The notes beneath the pieces were generated by a model. It was not told the DNA's origin. It saw only the letters and a list, made by a program, of their open reading frames with translations, and searched no databases. Positions 34,301-47,000 of a stretch of 64,000 bases of DNA are shown piece after piece. Source of the stretch: Metaphire vulgaris (lineage: Eukaryota; Annelida; Clitellata; Crassiclitellata; Megascolecidae); NCBI GenBank assembly GCA_018105865.1, contig CM030856.1:4982220-5046219 (forward strand), given 5' to 3'. A program made the position numbers and the translations under genes. The stretch's first letter is position 1, and each line of letters opens with the position of its first letter.

Positions 34301-34548
34301 CACAGCATGAAACTGTTCAAGAAACGGGTTGGGAGACATAAACAGCATTTTTTTAGTGCAAGAGTGGTGGACAGATGGAATGAACTGGATGAGGGGATAG
34401 TAACGGCTACAACTGTAAACGAGTTCAAAATAAACCTCAGTAGTTTAGGATATTAGATTGGACGGGAGCAACAGTGGTTCTCACACAGGGCAGTCCCTAC
34501 TGAACCACTTTAAACCTTGTTATATTATATATTATATATTATATATTA
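31310..34548 (+). mobile_element. CR1-type non-LTR retrotransposon, 5'-truncated
   Basis: The first codons (31320-31440) encode the end of an ORF1 with D-G-x-H-L-N (ARDGLHLNWMGADMVARR), as in the SGNH-esterase ORF1 of CR1-type LINEs, and stop at TGA. ORF2 follows with an AP-type endonuclease and a reverse transcriptase. The 3' end is the hairpin AGTGGTTCTCACACAGGGC...GAACCACTTTAAACC and a (TATAT) tail. 5'-truncated copies of the same 3' end lie at 1131, 17605, 17767, 43097, 43895, 53580 and 55752. Confidence 0.85.
31549..34456 (+). pseudogene. LINE ORF2: endonuclease-reverse transcriptase, frame-broken
   Basis: The endonuclease (31640-32320) shows the NARS, TETW, GDFNYH and TSDHQTV motifs. 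The reverse transcriptase (32950-33800) shows KSPGIDNI, NYRPVSLT, YLDFAKAFDKVPH, PQGSVLGPLLFLIYIND and FADDTKL, the catalytic FADD included. The end matches CR1 elements (HFFSARVVDRWNELD, stop at 34454-34456). The reading frame changes eight times, each time at an A or T run: 31928-31932, 32100-32104, 32872-32875, 33230-33233, 33385-33387, 33777-33780, 34190-34194 and 34266-34270. I see no premature stop apart from those caused by the shifts. So the copy is either young and hit by slippage or mis-sequenced at homopolymers. Confidence 0.85.
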
Positions 34549-34557
34549 ATTGCGCTC

Positions 34558-34570
34558 AATAACCGGAAGT
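34558..34570 (+). promoter_or_regulatory. ETS-like site, candidate DNMT3 promoter
   Basis: AACCGGAAGTTG matches the CCGGAAGT core bound by ETS/GABP factors. It is followed by a (GA)n tract and, about 130 bp on, a plausible 5' splice site. The link to DNMT3 (2.3 kb downstream, same strand) is an inference. Confidence 0.35.
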
Positions 34571-35224
34571 TGCTTTGAGGAGAGAGAGAGAGTGAGAGAA
34601 GTTCATCTGTCGACGGTAAAAAATGCGTTTCTGGCGTTAAATTTGCGAATTTGAGGCAAATTCCTTGCTGTAGAATACGTCGCGTCGAAGATTTTGAGGT
34701 AAAATTAGACTTTATTTGACGATAAATGCGTATTTTTAGGTTTTAGTCTCTTATTCTAAATAGAGAACGCGAGTGTCGATGGAAAACAAAATGACGATTT
34801 TTGGTGTTTTAAAATGTTTTCCTCGATAATTTGACGAATTTATTTAAGTGTTTTATATGTAGTTTCAATTGTTTCCCGAAGAAGATCGACGTAACAGTAG
34901 GCCATAAGTATCAACGGCCTTAATGCAGCGTGTCTCTAGCATTTTTGCTCTCTCTGGGTGGTCCAACCACCTAGTCAGCGTGGTTCTCCCACTCCGGGCA
35001 CTCCCCTTTTAAAAACTAAACATCAGTTTTGTGGGTGGAACAAAACCACTTCGACAATTAGGCCTAAGGAGTAAGGACCAGTTTTCTTTGAGACGTGCTT
35101 CTTGGATGGGTGGACGCCCTAGGCGTAAACTTGGATGAAAGAGTGAAGGGCCCGGCCCCTATACCTTCCTCCTTTCTTATGGTAGCCTCTAAAAAGTGGA
35201 GGGGCTAGAACCCAGAGGCCTAAT

Positions 35225-36005
35225 TGAACAATGCTAGTGCTACAGTAGGTTATGGATATGCAAAATTCAGAAGAGTGATTAAACGAATTAAAACCATGGA
35301 GGGCACCACAAGCCAAATATTGGGAGGGCCAACATGGCCAATATTTCAGAGTCAACTCAGTCAAGACAGCGCAGCGAGAAATGCTTGCCATTATGATCAA
35401 TCGATCATTGAAAAAACACAGTTGCATGGTTATATAAATATAAGAATTTTGAATGGTCTTCCACATCTGTGACATCTCAATTATATATGGCAATATTATG
35501 CAAATATATTGGGGATTTGGGGTTATTAGTTCCACAAAACATTGTAATTTGCCAATTGAAATTGGATGGGCCAGACACAATGTAGCACTAGCATTGTCCA
35601 ATTTCAAACAGGGTATCAATTTTATAATATTTTTGTGATCTATAAAACCTGTAATAGAAGAAACCAGCTCTCTTAAGTGCCATCTTATCTCTCGATCGAT
35701 TTTTTAGACATTTGACAGAGAATAGATTTCTGAAAGACTTTGTATAGTGTCGTTTCAAATAGCTCATTATTTTTCGTGGCATTTCGAAAGCTCTAGAAAA
35801 AAATTTAGACAGAATATATTGACAATTCTAGTACAGTTTGACACAGCGAAGATGGGGACACAAGAATATGTGGTTTTAATTCGTTTCATCACTCTTCTGA
35901 AGTTTTGCATATCTAGCCTACTGTAGCACTAGTCCTTGCATTGTCCAATTTCAAACAGGCCATGTTGGCCCACCCAATATTTGGCTTGTGGCGCCCTCCA
36001 TGGTT
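35225..36005. mobile_element. Inverted-repeat element related to the CISD3 intron repeat
   Basis: The left end (about 35225-35345: GCTAGTGCTACAGTAGG...GGAGGGCACCACAAGCCAAATATTGG) is the reverse complement of the right end (about 35885-36005: CCAATATTTGGCTTGTGGCGCC). The inner right part (35580-35880) is one unit of the tandem repeat at 22356-23100. Ends of about 110-120 bp make it foldback-like. Confidence 0.65.
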
Positions 36006-36665
36006 TACGCCTATGCTAGTGTGCTAGACGCCAACCGTTAGGTTTGTTATTAAATAGCCTAAAGCATAGGCCTAATATTCAAATCATCTGTCCTGACTTT
36101 TTATGTTAATTAAGGTGCTTTTTTGCAAAAGAACATGATCTTTGAACTACCTCACACCTTAATTTTAGTTTTCATTCAATGGAGATCGGGTGACTGAAGA
36201 TCAGTTTTTTTACTCCAGCTAGGATCATCCTCAACCAGTAGAAGGTTAGATCCTTCTATAGCTGTCACAAGATTAATCATGGGGTTTTCAAAATAATTAG
36301 AATTTAGACCCTACTTGAAGTTTGCAGATGTGAGAAAGTTTCCCCTTAAATAGATTTTGCTCCAAAACTATTTCTGCCTTTGATTTCAAGTCATATTGGT
36401 AGGTTCACTATCCATGGTTCCATGGTTGCTTGGGATCTTCATTATCAAAGGAAGTGGTGAATAGACAAATGGTTAAAATGTAGACAGTAAATTGTGGTAG
36501 TAAATGAACACCTTCATTTTGTGTCTTTGGCTCCTTAGCCATATCATGTTAGCGTGAAACTGGCTTCTAGTTGGTGTTATGACATTCCTATCTGCAATTA
36601 AGGTCTTTCCTGCATTAGTATTTTGCTATGTTAATAAAATGGTGTTATAGAAGTTCAACAATGTT

Positions 36666-36670
36666 GGTGG

Positions 36671-36732
<62 letters not shown>

Positions 36733-36760
36733 GTGGTGGTGATGGTGATGGTGATGTTCA
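36666..36760 (+). repeat. (GAT)n/(GGT)n microsatellite
   Basis: About 20 GAT units then GGT/GAT mixtures, just upstream of the DNMT3 giant exon. A long open frame through it (36628-36822) is an artefact of the repeat, although an in-frame join from ATG 36756 to the giant exon via GTAAGT at 36806 is possible. Confidence 0.8.
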
Positions 36761-36914
36761 AAGCAACTTTTGAACTTTTGAAATTCAAGTTGTTTGAGCT
36801 TTTGGTAAGTGAAGATATCTAGTGGAGTTTATATTTTGATGTAGATTACAGTTAGACAAATATCTTGGTTGTCATTGCTAGGTTGTGACTCAACAGGATT
36901 GTAAGGAAGTGAAG

Positions 36915-39900
36915 ATGAATGATGAGAATGAGTTGAGGTCTGATTTGATTTATTCTGATGATCAAAAGAGGAGGTCAGAGATGCAGAGTTGTTTTTCGGA
37001 AAGTGCATCAGACGCACACAAGAAATGCTCTGAAACCATGAACGAGAGAAAGAAATCTCTAAGGTCATTCGATTGCTCCAAAGGACAGAAATCTCTGGCT
37101 GAGAAAGTTTCATCAAAACAGATGGCCGGCAAACGCGAGCTGGGAAAATCTACGGCAAAAACTGGCATAAGAGAACGAAAGGTTTTCCGGAAGGTGGGCA
37201 GAAAGCTGAAACAAAAAGGCCGGAGAAGAGTTCTGCTAAATGATAAAAGCACGAGTTGCTTGGTTTACGAAAGGAGTGAAGATGTGAAGAAACGCGGAAG
37301 CAGACCTTCAGAAAAGAGCCTGACATCGTTTAGGATAATTTCAGCTGTTAATGAGCATGGAGAGCAAAGTGAGAATGCTGTGCATGTTGATGACACTGAC
37401 GTGTGGCCAGTGGATGCTGAAAAGTGCAAATTTGAAACTACAGAAGACAATGAAATCAGTGATATGCCTTATGAAGACAGTTGTCATGCTGGAAAATATG
37501 CACTGTGTAAAGAATCTGCAAACTGTGGGAATTTGAGAGATGAGGATGATGTAAGAGGTGATAGACATGAGAACGAAACTAAGGTTAGAGTTAGAAATAA
37601 AAGGCAGATGAAGCTCGCAGACAATTCTGAAGTGAAAAGAAAGAAATATAACAGTGATGAAGGCTTGGTAGGTTTAGATAATAGTTCCAGACTTATCGGA
37701 ACTATTATGCCTTTATCTGGGCCTTTGTTCAATCCCTTGGATGACATGAATGATCAGAAATTTGACAGTCAATCATGGTTTTTGGGTAAGGAAGAAGAAA
37801 TTGAATTCATGGAAGCAGATACCGATTGCAAGGACAACAAGCAAACATTTGAAGGTGATGAGGAATGTAACTCTTTGTGTGGTAGCCAAGAATGGAGAGA
37901 AAATCAAATTGGAGAGGGTGATATTGTGGAAGTTGAGTGCACTCATTTAATGCAGGAAGCGACTTCTATTTCTGTTGAAGACAACAATGTACAACTTCAT
38001 CCAGCCCATCAAGATGTATGTGGATCACTTGTTTTAGATGGTCATTGTTTTGATGATCCTAGTGTCAGCACATCTTCTGGCTTATTTAGAACGATGAAGA
38101 CTGATGATATAAAATTGTGTGCTGACAAACAAGGCTTTAATTCTGAGCAAGTTGTTGATTATGATGTCATGAATACGTGCACGATGAAGCCTGAGTTAAC
38201 AGTTTATGACAATCGGGATATTGTGAAATTTAAAGATTTCACTGACGAAGTGCACCTTGAGAATGTTGCTTCCAGTTCTCCCACGTGTACCGTTAAAAAG
38301 TGCTGCACTGAAGATATGAATATGCATCGAGTAAATTTGGACCATGACTACGATACTTTGTTACGAGATGAAATGGAGAAGAGTGGAACAGAGCGTTGCA
38401 CTGTTACATGTTTGCCAGATGTGCCTGCTGTGCGTTGTTGTACGATAGCACTCGAAAAGAATCTCGACTGCGCATACATGCAGTCTGAAGTTCATGCAGG
38501 CCTGGCAGTGCACGATGTCTATCCTTTGCATGATGATAATGTTACTACATCTACAGCAGATGCTCCTTCTAGTCAATGGAGAGAAAGCCCTACAAATGTG
38601 GACTCTTCTGGTGAGGTTAATGTTCCAATATGCTTTGATTTGCCAGTGTGTTTTGCCATGGTACCATTCATCAGCTTTCCCATTGCAAGCAGCGGTTCTG
38701 CAAGGCAGCATTCGGATAATGGTAATGCTATACAGGAAGATGAGGCCTACCATCCTCTTGGTCATCTGCTCGAAATTCCAGTTGTTTTGCGTATAGCTTG
38801 TGATGTGGTGGTACCACTGAAACCTTGTCAACACGATCAACCTGCTGCATATGGTAACAGCACGAGAAAGGAGACTGTTGAGGACTGTTTTGATCAATGC
38901 TCTCTGATTGAAATTCCAACTGATTTATCAGAGACAAATGTACAGTGCCATGAGGAGCCTTTACATTCATGCTGTCTGATAGACAATTCAGATAACACAT
39001 TGGGTGCAAAGGCACCATGCCATCCACAGGAACAGCCTTGTTCATTCTCTCCAATTCTTATTTTAAACAATTCACCAGAATCAGTACCGGTAGTCAACTG
39101 CCAGCCTAAGGAGCATTTGAAGTCATGCTGCATGACAGATACTTTGGATGTGAAACAGCCTTCAAGTAAAGAAGACAGTTTTGGCCAGAAAATAGAAAGT
39201 GGTCCAGTTTTCTATTATTCAAATGACTTTTATGTGGAAGAAGTCTGCTGTACTGAAGACAGCGAAATAGCCTTGGAAGTAAAGGCGCCATACAATCCTC
39301 AGGAACAACCTTGTCCATTCTCTCCAATTCTTATTTTAAGCAATTCATCAGAAGAAGCGGTAGTCAACTGTTATCCTCAGGAGCATTTGAATTCATGCAG
39401 TCAGATGTTTACAGATACTTTGGATGTGAAACAGCCTTCAAGTAAACCAGGCAGTTTTGACCAGAACATAGAAAGCGATCCAGTTTACTATTTTTCAGAT
39501 GATTTTTATGTGGAAAACGTCTGCTGTACTCAAGGCGGCGAAACAGCTTTGGAGCAAAAAGTGAATTTTCAGACTGTGTCGTTTTCTGGGTTATGTAATG
39601 TTCCAGAAGACTCTGTGGTTAGCGTTAGAGATGAGAGAGTTCTGCTAAAAGGAGACAATGGATTTGCAGCTTCCAAGGGTCGCAAGAAGTCATTAGAATT
39701 TCATCAGGACACAGATGCTTGTGAGTTGAAAGACACTCGGGTGTCGGAGGCCAGGTCGAAGAATGAGAAAGTTTTAGAGGAGCACCTCTGCTGTACTAAT
39801 TCACAGTCTTCTGACGAATGTGAAATAAATACGTTGGAGAGTATTTGTTCTGAAGATCAACTAAATAAAACTGCTGCTGTTGCTTCATCAAATCAGGATA

Positions 39901-42900
39901 TTTGTTATGCACGATTGATTCCAGGTGGAGCTGAATTTAATGATCGTAGAGATGCCAAGTGTTTGCAATCATCAAGTGGGTTGAATGTGATTGATGAAGT
40001 TCACGAGGTTGCTTTGTCGCAGACTGATAATAATATTAATAAAAGCCCGGGATATAGCAATATTCAGATACCCAAAAGGAATAGCAATGATTCTGATAAT
40101 GGCCAGAATAGAGGATCATTTTCAAACATCATGCTTCAAACTGATACTTGTAAATTGTCTGAGCCAACATGTTTGCCACCAAAGAAACACAGTGGATTTT
40201 CAAATGTCCCATCATTCAAAAAGAGCAGTCTCAATCTTTATTCTAACTTTGCCACTCCTGAATCAGACATGGAATTTGCGTGTGGATCTGTTGCTGAGAC
40301 TGCCGCATCATATGTAGAGGAAGCTCTTTGTGCATCTCCTATATCATCACAAGATATAAGCAAATTGCCAGAGGTTAATAGCACTTCAGGCACTTTTGTA
40401 TGCACTGCTGAGTGTCTAAGTGCTGTTGACAATGGTGTCAGTGCTGAACAAAAACGAGATGCAATTTGTGCCAATACCTTTACTACTATTGGCAGTGAAA
40501 TGACTTTTAAGTGTAGAAGTGATGGTTCAGTGTCCTCCTGTCTTGCTTCCACTGATTTGGCTCCTCGTTCCACTTCTAAAGGCAGCCGTATGAATAAAAA
40601 CAAGGGAGAAGAAATGTTGATTGCTCCAATATAGTATCAACTGATTCCAGGATCAATCATGGTACTGCACCAGAAGAAGAAGGTACTTCAACTGGTACTG
40701 TAACAGTTGGCGGTGACCATGCTTCAGCTGGTACTACAATGGTTGCTGGATTATCTTGTCCAGAGATCAGACCAAAGGGTCGAAGAGGTCCAAAGGGTAA
40801 AAGGAGTGAAAAACTTCAGATGTCAAAGCAACAAATGGTTGCACCAAAAGATTCAGAGGTAACTAATGTCTTTGAGTATTCAAGTTAAATTTTCAGTCTT
40901 TGTTACCGATTAATTTACCTCACCCACTGAACTGAATTTAGGTAATTTAGTAATAAACAATTCAGTATGGTGTGAGAATCACTATCTAATAACCATATTA
41001 TGTTTTTATGATGTTAAATTGAATTAAGTAAGTGAAAACGTTTGTAATTATATATAATTAATTAATTGGTCGGTCAAATGGTTACATATGACATTCAGGT
41101 CATATTCCTAGGAAGCATCAGTGTTTAATCTAGACTTTTGGACTCCGGGGAGGGGGGAACTGACAAAGCCGTGTGGAAACTGACAAAGCCGGGGGGGGGG
41201 GATTCTGTTAGGGGGCTGCACTGTTTGTTTATGTAGTATGCCAAAATTTCCAGGGGGAGGGAATTTGAAATTTCCGGGGAAAAAGGGCAAACCCCTGGAA
41301 ACGGCCTAGATTAAACCCTGGGAAGCATGAAGCTATGAATTTATGAGCTGCTAATTGATGAGATTAGTAACTTAACATTATAGCCATGTGCAGTGAATTA
41401 TATATAGTATATATATATATATATGTATATAATATATATATATATGCACTATTTTAGGATGATCCTGGTCAGTTAATACGGAGATCAATGCTTGGCTTGC
41501 GACTCAGCCCTAGAAAGGTTTTCTCATTCCGGTTTGGATGTGATAGAAATGTAGTGAGTCAGGACAACGAGGAATTGAGCCAAGAGAAGTTATGCAAGAA
41601 CAGACTTCAAGTGGTAAAATAGGTGATTTGTGTTTTTAAAGATATTCATATTCGTTTATAAGGGAGATAAAAAATACTTTCAAGACCTCTAATAATCAGA
41701 ACTTTATAGTAGTGTGCCATCGGCATATATCCATGTGTTTTTTCTGCAGCCTTGGTATCATTGACGATGAATATTAAAAATTCATTTGTCATTCTTGAAT
41801 AATTTTATTAACTGCTGTGTTTTTCTGTTCTCATAGATGCAAGTGAAATTCCACTCCAGCTACCAATAGAGCCTTTGAAATCAAAAAAGCGGAATTTGAA
41901 AGAAAATGTCCAATGTCCACAGACATTTCCTCCGGTAAGTATATTTAGCTTTCAGTTTGACCATCATCCTATTGATGCAATCAATAATATTAATATTAAT
42001 GGTATTAATAACATTGTCTTTTGAAAAACTGTATTTTTGGCATTCCATCCAAATTGTTTAAGTATTATTGTTTGTTATAAAGCTTTAAATAACTGTTTTT
42101 AACAGAAATTTTGCTGTGTGTTTCCTACCAGAGTAGCTTAGTATGGGCAAGACTTGGCTGTCAGAGGTACTGGCCAGCAATTGTTGTTGATTCGAATCGA
42201 CTTACTCACAAAGCAATCAAAGCAAACCATTCATGGGTTTTTTGGTTCGGTGACCACAAAATCTCAGAGGTGAGAACATGCGTTGCCTACATGTATTTGT
42301 GATTGATTACACAATAGGTAGAGTTTCATGTATTTGTTGTTGAGTGCAGAGTAAATACAGGGTGGTGCAAAAAAACCGGACTAGTCACATTTAGGTTTGC
42401 ATTTGATATAGTCCGGTTTTTTGTGCCACCCTGTACATGTGATACACTGTATTGCTGTTTTAGATGCATCTTGCTTGTTAATGGGTCCAGTTTTAATAGG
42501 CTTATGTTTGAAAGTAGCGATGGTAACTTTAGTAGCCAGTTGTGGGAATGTGAGCATTGCGTACATGTGCAATTTTTAACCGTTATTTTCAGCAAACACT
42601 AATGGATATTCAACAGTTTGTCTGTCGTTATCATGCAGTCCAATGTGAATTTTGAAGGTGAAATTTTTAAGTGCAACAGTCATATTTAATTGTGACATGA
42701 TTTTCAGCACACATTTCTGAAAGGAAGCCTTTCTTGGAAGGTTTTCATGAGTAAGGGGGTGCAGGCAGTGTCTTTTTTGTGATCTAAGCCCAGCTTGAGG
42801 CAGCAATCTGCTCTTGAGTCTTCTTATTGCAGGAATGCCATACTTTTATGCACATTATGCAATTACTGTACAATGCTCTGCAAATTCTCTGTATTTGAGG

Positions 42901-43941
42901 AGGTCATATACCCTCTGTGTTCTACATGTTATACTTGTGTGTTACCATACTTGTGAATATATCATATATGTCAAGCAAGGTATTGACAATAAATACCTTA
43001 CATTATTTACAAACACTGACTTAGAAAATATATGATTGTGATGAACAATAGTAACTTGTTCTTGCAGCTGGATTCATCTATAATTGCATATAATAACAAG
43101 GTTTAGAGTGGTTCAGAAGGGCCTGCCCTTTGTGAGAACCACTGTTGTACCCTTCCAATCTAGCATCCTACAGTACTGAGGTTTATTTTGATATCGTTCA
43201 CATTTGTAGCCATTATTATCTTCTCTATCTTCTATGTCATCGTATGATGTATTTGCAAGATGTTAATCAAGACAGTTAATTTTCTTCCATTTAGTGGCTA
43301 AGTATGTTCAGCATACTGTTTTACAGGTACCCAATGTGAATTTATATTACATTACTTCATTTGTGTATGCAGCCTTGCACTTCTGTGATAAATATTCAAG
43401 CTCATGAATTCAGAATGCCCCTAAAGCTTTTCTACACAAAGAATTTTCCTGGCTGGACTCTCAGAGGCCATTAAGGTAACAATGTGATGATTACATTATA
43501 TTACATTACTATACAGTGTGCTACAATCTTCTAATAATATTATGTGTATGCAGCCTTGCACAGCAGTTCAGTACCTGTGGGACAAATGGACACCATGCAT
43601 GTTCAAATGGCAGGCATAGAAATCTTGGGGCTTATGAATTCAGAATGCCCCTAAAGCTTTTCTATTTGGTCCTGCTGTGCATAAATGATGTGATAGGTGT
43701 GTTTTATGCGTGCTTTCCAGCTTTTACTATGAATGTTCCATTTGCCCACTTGAGCTAAAAGTACAGAATGTTACTTGAAAATCTTGACTCGACTTGTTAA
43801 GCGCTCTTGTCTTGGACCTTAGTCTTGTCTATTGCACTGAAGAAATTGTCTGGTAATAATAATACTGGTAATAATAACGTAACATAACATAACATGGTTT
43901 AAAGTGGTTCAGTAGGGACTGCCCTGTGTGAGAACCACTGT

Positions 43942-44001
<60 letters not shown>

Positions 44002-47000
44002 GTCAGAATATTAAACATTTTGTTTGTTTATACTCAGTTTGTTTATTCTGATTCCTTTGTGCCGTGGTTGCAGTATTTGTCATACTAAGCTTGTATAAAA
44101 GTACTGAAAATTGATTTTCCAGTAACATTTTGTTAATTTGAGCATACTGGTACATCTTTAGCTGACTTTACTTTGGTTTTGCCTGCTAGAAAAAGAATTT
44201 GGAACAATAATGTCAAATATCCTAACTAGTCTTGTCAAAGCTTCCAGATTGTGAAATATTTGATGGTGATCTAATTCAGTCTGCTTCAATGGATTATGTT
44301 ACTTTTGGAAAGGAACAATTTAAAAGAGACAAGAGAAATGTCAGAGCTTATGAAGACTGCAGCACTGCTGATTTGATTAACTTGGCCATTGTGGCTTTTC
44401 AAAGCAGCTCTGAACTACCAAGGGACACAGGTAGTGATTTATAAACATTTGACTGTCTGCAGATATTTGTGCCTGTGTTTAGTAGTCCTGTAGTCCAATT
44501 GTTCAGGTGCATCTGATTAACTGCAGAGCTATGCAATATAATTGTATCCACTGCAGTATCAATACCATTGGTGTAAACTTGGACAAAAAAGTGGAGGACC
44601 AACCCCTATTCTTTACCCCTTCCTTCCCTGTGATAGCCTCTCAAAAAGTGGGGGGGGCTCAAGTCTAGAGAGAGACCTAATAGAAGTTCACGCCTATGAT
44701 ATAACCAATTAATAGATGTATTTAGGATTAATTACTTTTAGTTACTGACACCTATGAAAATAAATAAATTCTATAAGTGAATATTGTAATATATTTTACG
44801 TTATATTGTGTTTGTTATTGTAACACGTAGGTCTTCAGATGTCTTCATGGATCGAAGAAAAATTGAAGAAGATCGAACTAACTCAGTTAAAATTGAAATC
44901 GAAGAAGCAGGATAGAGATGAAATATCTGCTGGTAAGTGTTTTTTAGATGTTTTGTTGTTGTTGTTGTTGTTGTTGGTCATGTGGTTTGTTTTCTTGATC
45001 TTCATCTTGCAGCTTGTTTTTTATTAGTAGTGCCACTAGATTTCTATTTGGCCTTTGCTGATTCCATGACCCTTTATTTTGAAATGACTTTACAATCATT
45101 GCTTTATTTTAACCCCTTCACCGGCCATTTATTTGTAACGTAATGTAGAATGGACGCATATGTGCATCACGGCTGTTAAAGAGGGTTAATATGTCATTAA
45201 TTGCAGAAGAGTAATTTCAGAGTAATCTTCCCTATGCAGTGCAACATAAATACTCCATTACATCACATTATATGCATGTGACAGATTCAATTCACCTACC
45301 GGTACTTTTGCTTTATTGTCTAAAGTTTAACAACTCGATATTTTATAAGTCTGAGCAGTTGCTTTTTTTAAAGTTGCTTTTTGTGATCAGTATGTTTAAC
45401 AGTGTATCGACGATCTTGCCTTTCAGCCGCTGGTGCTGACAATTCAGCTCCGGCCCTCCATCCTAAGTCAGCTACAGGTAACCTTCAGATTTACTGACAT
45501 GTCAACAACATTAGCATTTTCTAGTTAATCACTGTCATATATTGATAGAGTCTTAACCCTTAATCCGCCACGTACTTTGAACCTATATGCAATAGGAAAC
45601 GAGTGTACTCAGTTTGGGGGTTTAAGGGTTAGAGTTATTTTATTGTTTTGATATTAAGTGAATATCTGTAAAACGCTGATGAACTTACATGATTACATCG
45701 GCATGTTGATGAATGTTTAGACGTCTGTATCGGTTGCAGCCGTGTACTGACAGATCTTTGGTATCAGCATCCATTTTTCGATGGAATGCTGTGTTCTGTT
45801 TGCAGGGTAAGTTTATGAGTTAGCAATTGTAATGCATTTCTAAGCCCAGCATTCCCCCCTTCACTCAACAATCAGAAAATCTTGAAAACTAGAAAAATAT
45901 ATTCAAAACTAAACAGCACAATGGCTGTTGTGTTGTTTGATTTTGATCACAAGCATTGCATGTAACATTTACCTATTGGGTTACTCAATAGTTCATTCAT
46001 TAGAGTGTCATCTCTGGTTTTGATAAGTGGTCAACATGGACATCAATCCCGTGAGAGTCCTGGGTCCGGACCCTCACAAAAATTTGGTTGTGAGGGTCCA
46101 TTATAAGGCATTGGACCCTCACAAAAATCTGAATAAATCTATATTGTACCGTTATACGATTATTTAATAAATTGTTGTGCTGGATAGATAATACACGTAG
46201 ATATTATCAGCAAATGATATTTTGGAACATTAATAAGTATACGATTATTTAATAAATTGTTGTGCTGGATAGATAATACACGTAGATATTATCAGCAAAT
46301 GATATTTTGGAACATTAATAAGTAATAAGAATTATGCTAAGAGGGTTAGGGTTAGCTTTAGGCACAACAACGGTTGGACCCTCACAACTTTTACTACAGA
46401 TTGACGCCACTGGTGGTAAAGCCATTCTAGGGAATGAAGATTGTGTACCGGTAACTTGAGCATTCCTGTGTCAGCCAGCACTGAGGGGAAACTAATATGG
46501 TATGCATAGTGCTTTAGGCTGATGTTTAGTGCATTACTATCAAAGTGCCATATAAGCTGTCCATTTATTGTTGATCTCTGACTGCACTTGTTTTGCCACA
46601 GATAATGAATGCATAGCTGAATACATCTGATTGAAAATAGCCAACTGTGGACATTAATGCATAGGAAATTCTAGGAATGTTGCCAGAAATTGATAGAAAA
46701 TTTGAGTCTACCAAGTATTTTACGTTGTTGTTGCAGGCAACGCTTGTTGAGTCCGTATTTTGTTTTGATTCTGACGGGACTAATGTGAGTAATTCTACTT
46801 TCACCGCTTTCATGTTTTTAAACGTTGGACGCCGAATTTATTATTGTTTTAAAGAGATTTAGTTTTCCAAAAATGTCATTCTTTTAATAATTTGCAACTT
46901 TATTGACTGATTCTTCTGTTTAGCATTTTACAAATGATAAGTTAAATAATGCAGATTAAATAATCTTGATTGTTCATGCCTTTTTGTTTACATACAATCC

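Larger units (their letters stand above)
34549..36914. other. Region upstream of DNMT3
   Basis: 34549-34900 may contain the DNMT3 promoter and a non-coding first exon (ETS-like AACCGGAAGTTG at 34560, GAGA-rich tract, donor GAG/GTAAAA at 34698/34699). 34990-35222 is transposon debris similar to 44566-44695. 35225-36005 is an inverted-repeat element. 36020-36600 shows nothing recognisable. An (ATG)n tract lies at 36666-36760. Confidence 0.5.

Noticed and set aside
35119..35619. 166-codon minus-strand open frame
   Set aside because: It spans two different repeat fragments and resembles no protein; chance open frame in transposon DNA.
36628..36822. Open frame with a poly-methionine run upstream of DNMT3
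   Set aside because: Microsatellite (GAT)n translation. Only its last ~17 codons could be an extra 5' coding exon, which I mention under that repeat.
38361..38897. 178-codon open frame on the minus strand
   Set aside because: Antisense shadow of the DNMT3 giant exon, with no family resemblance.
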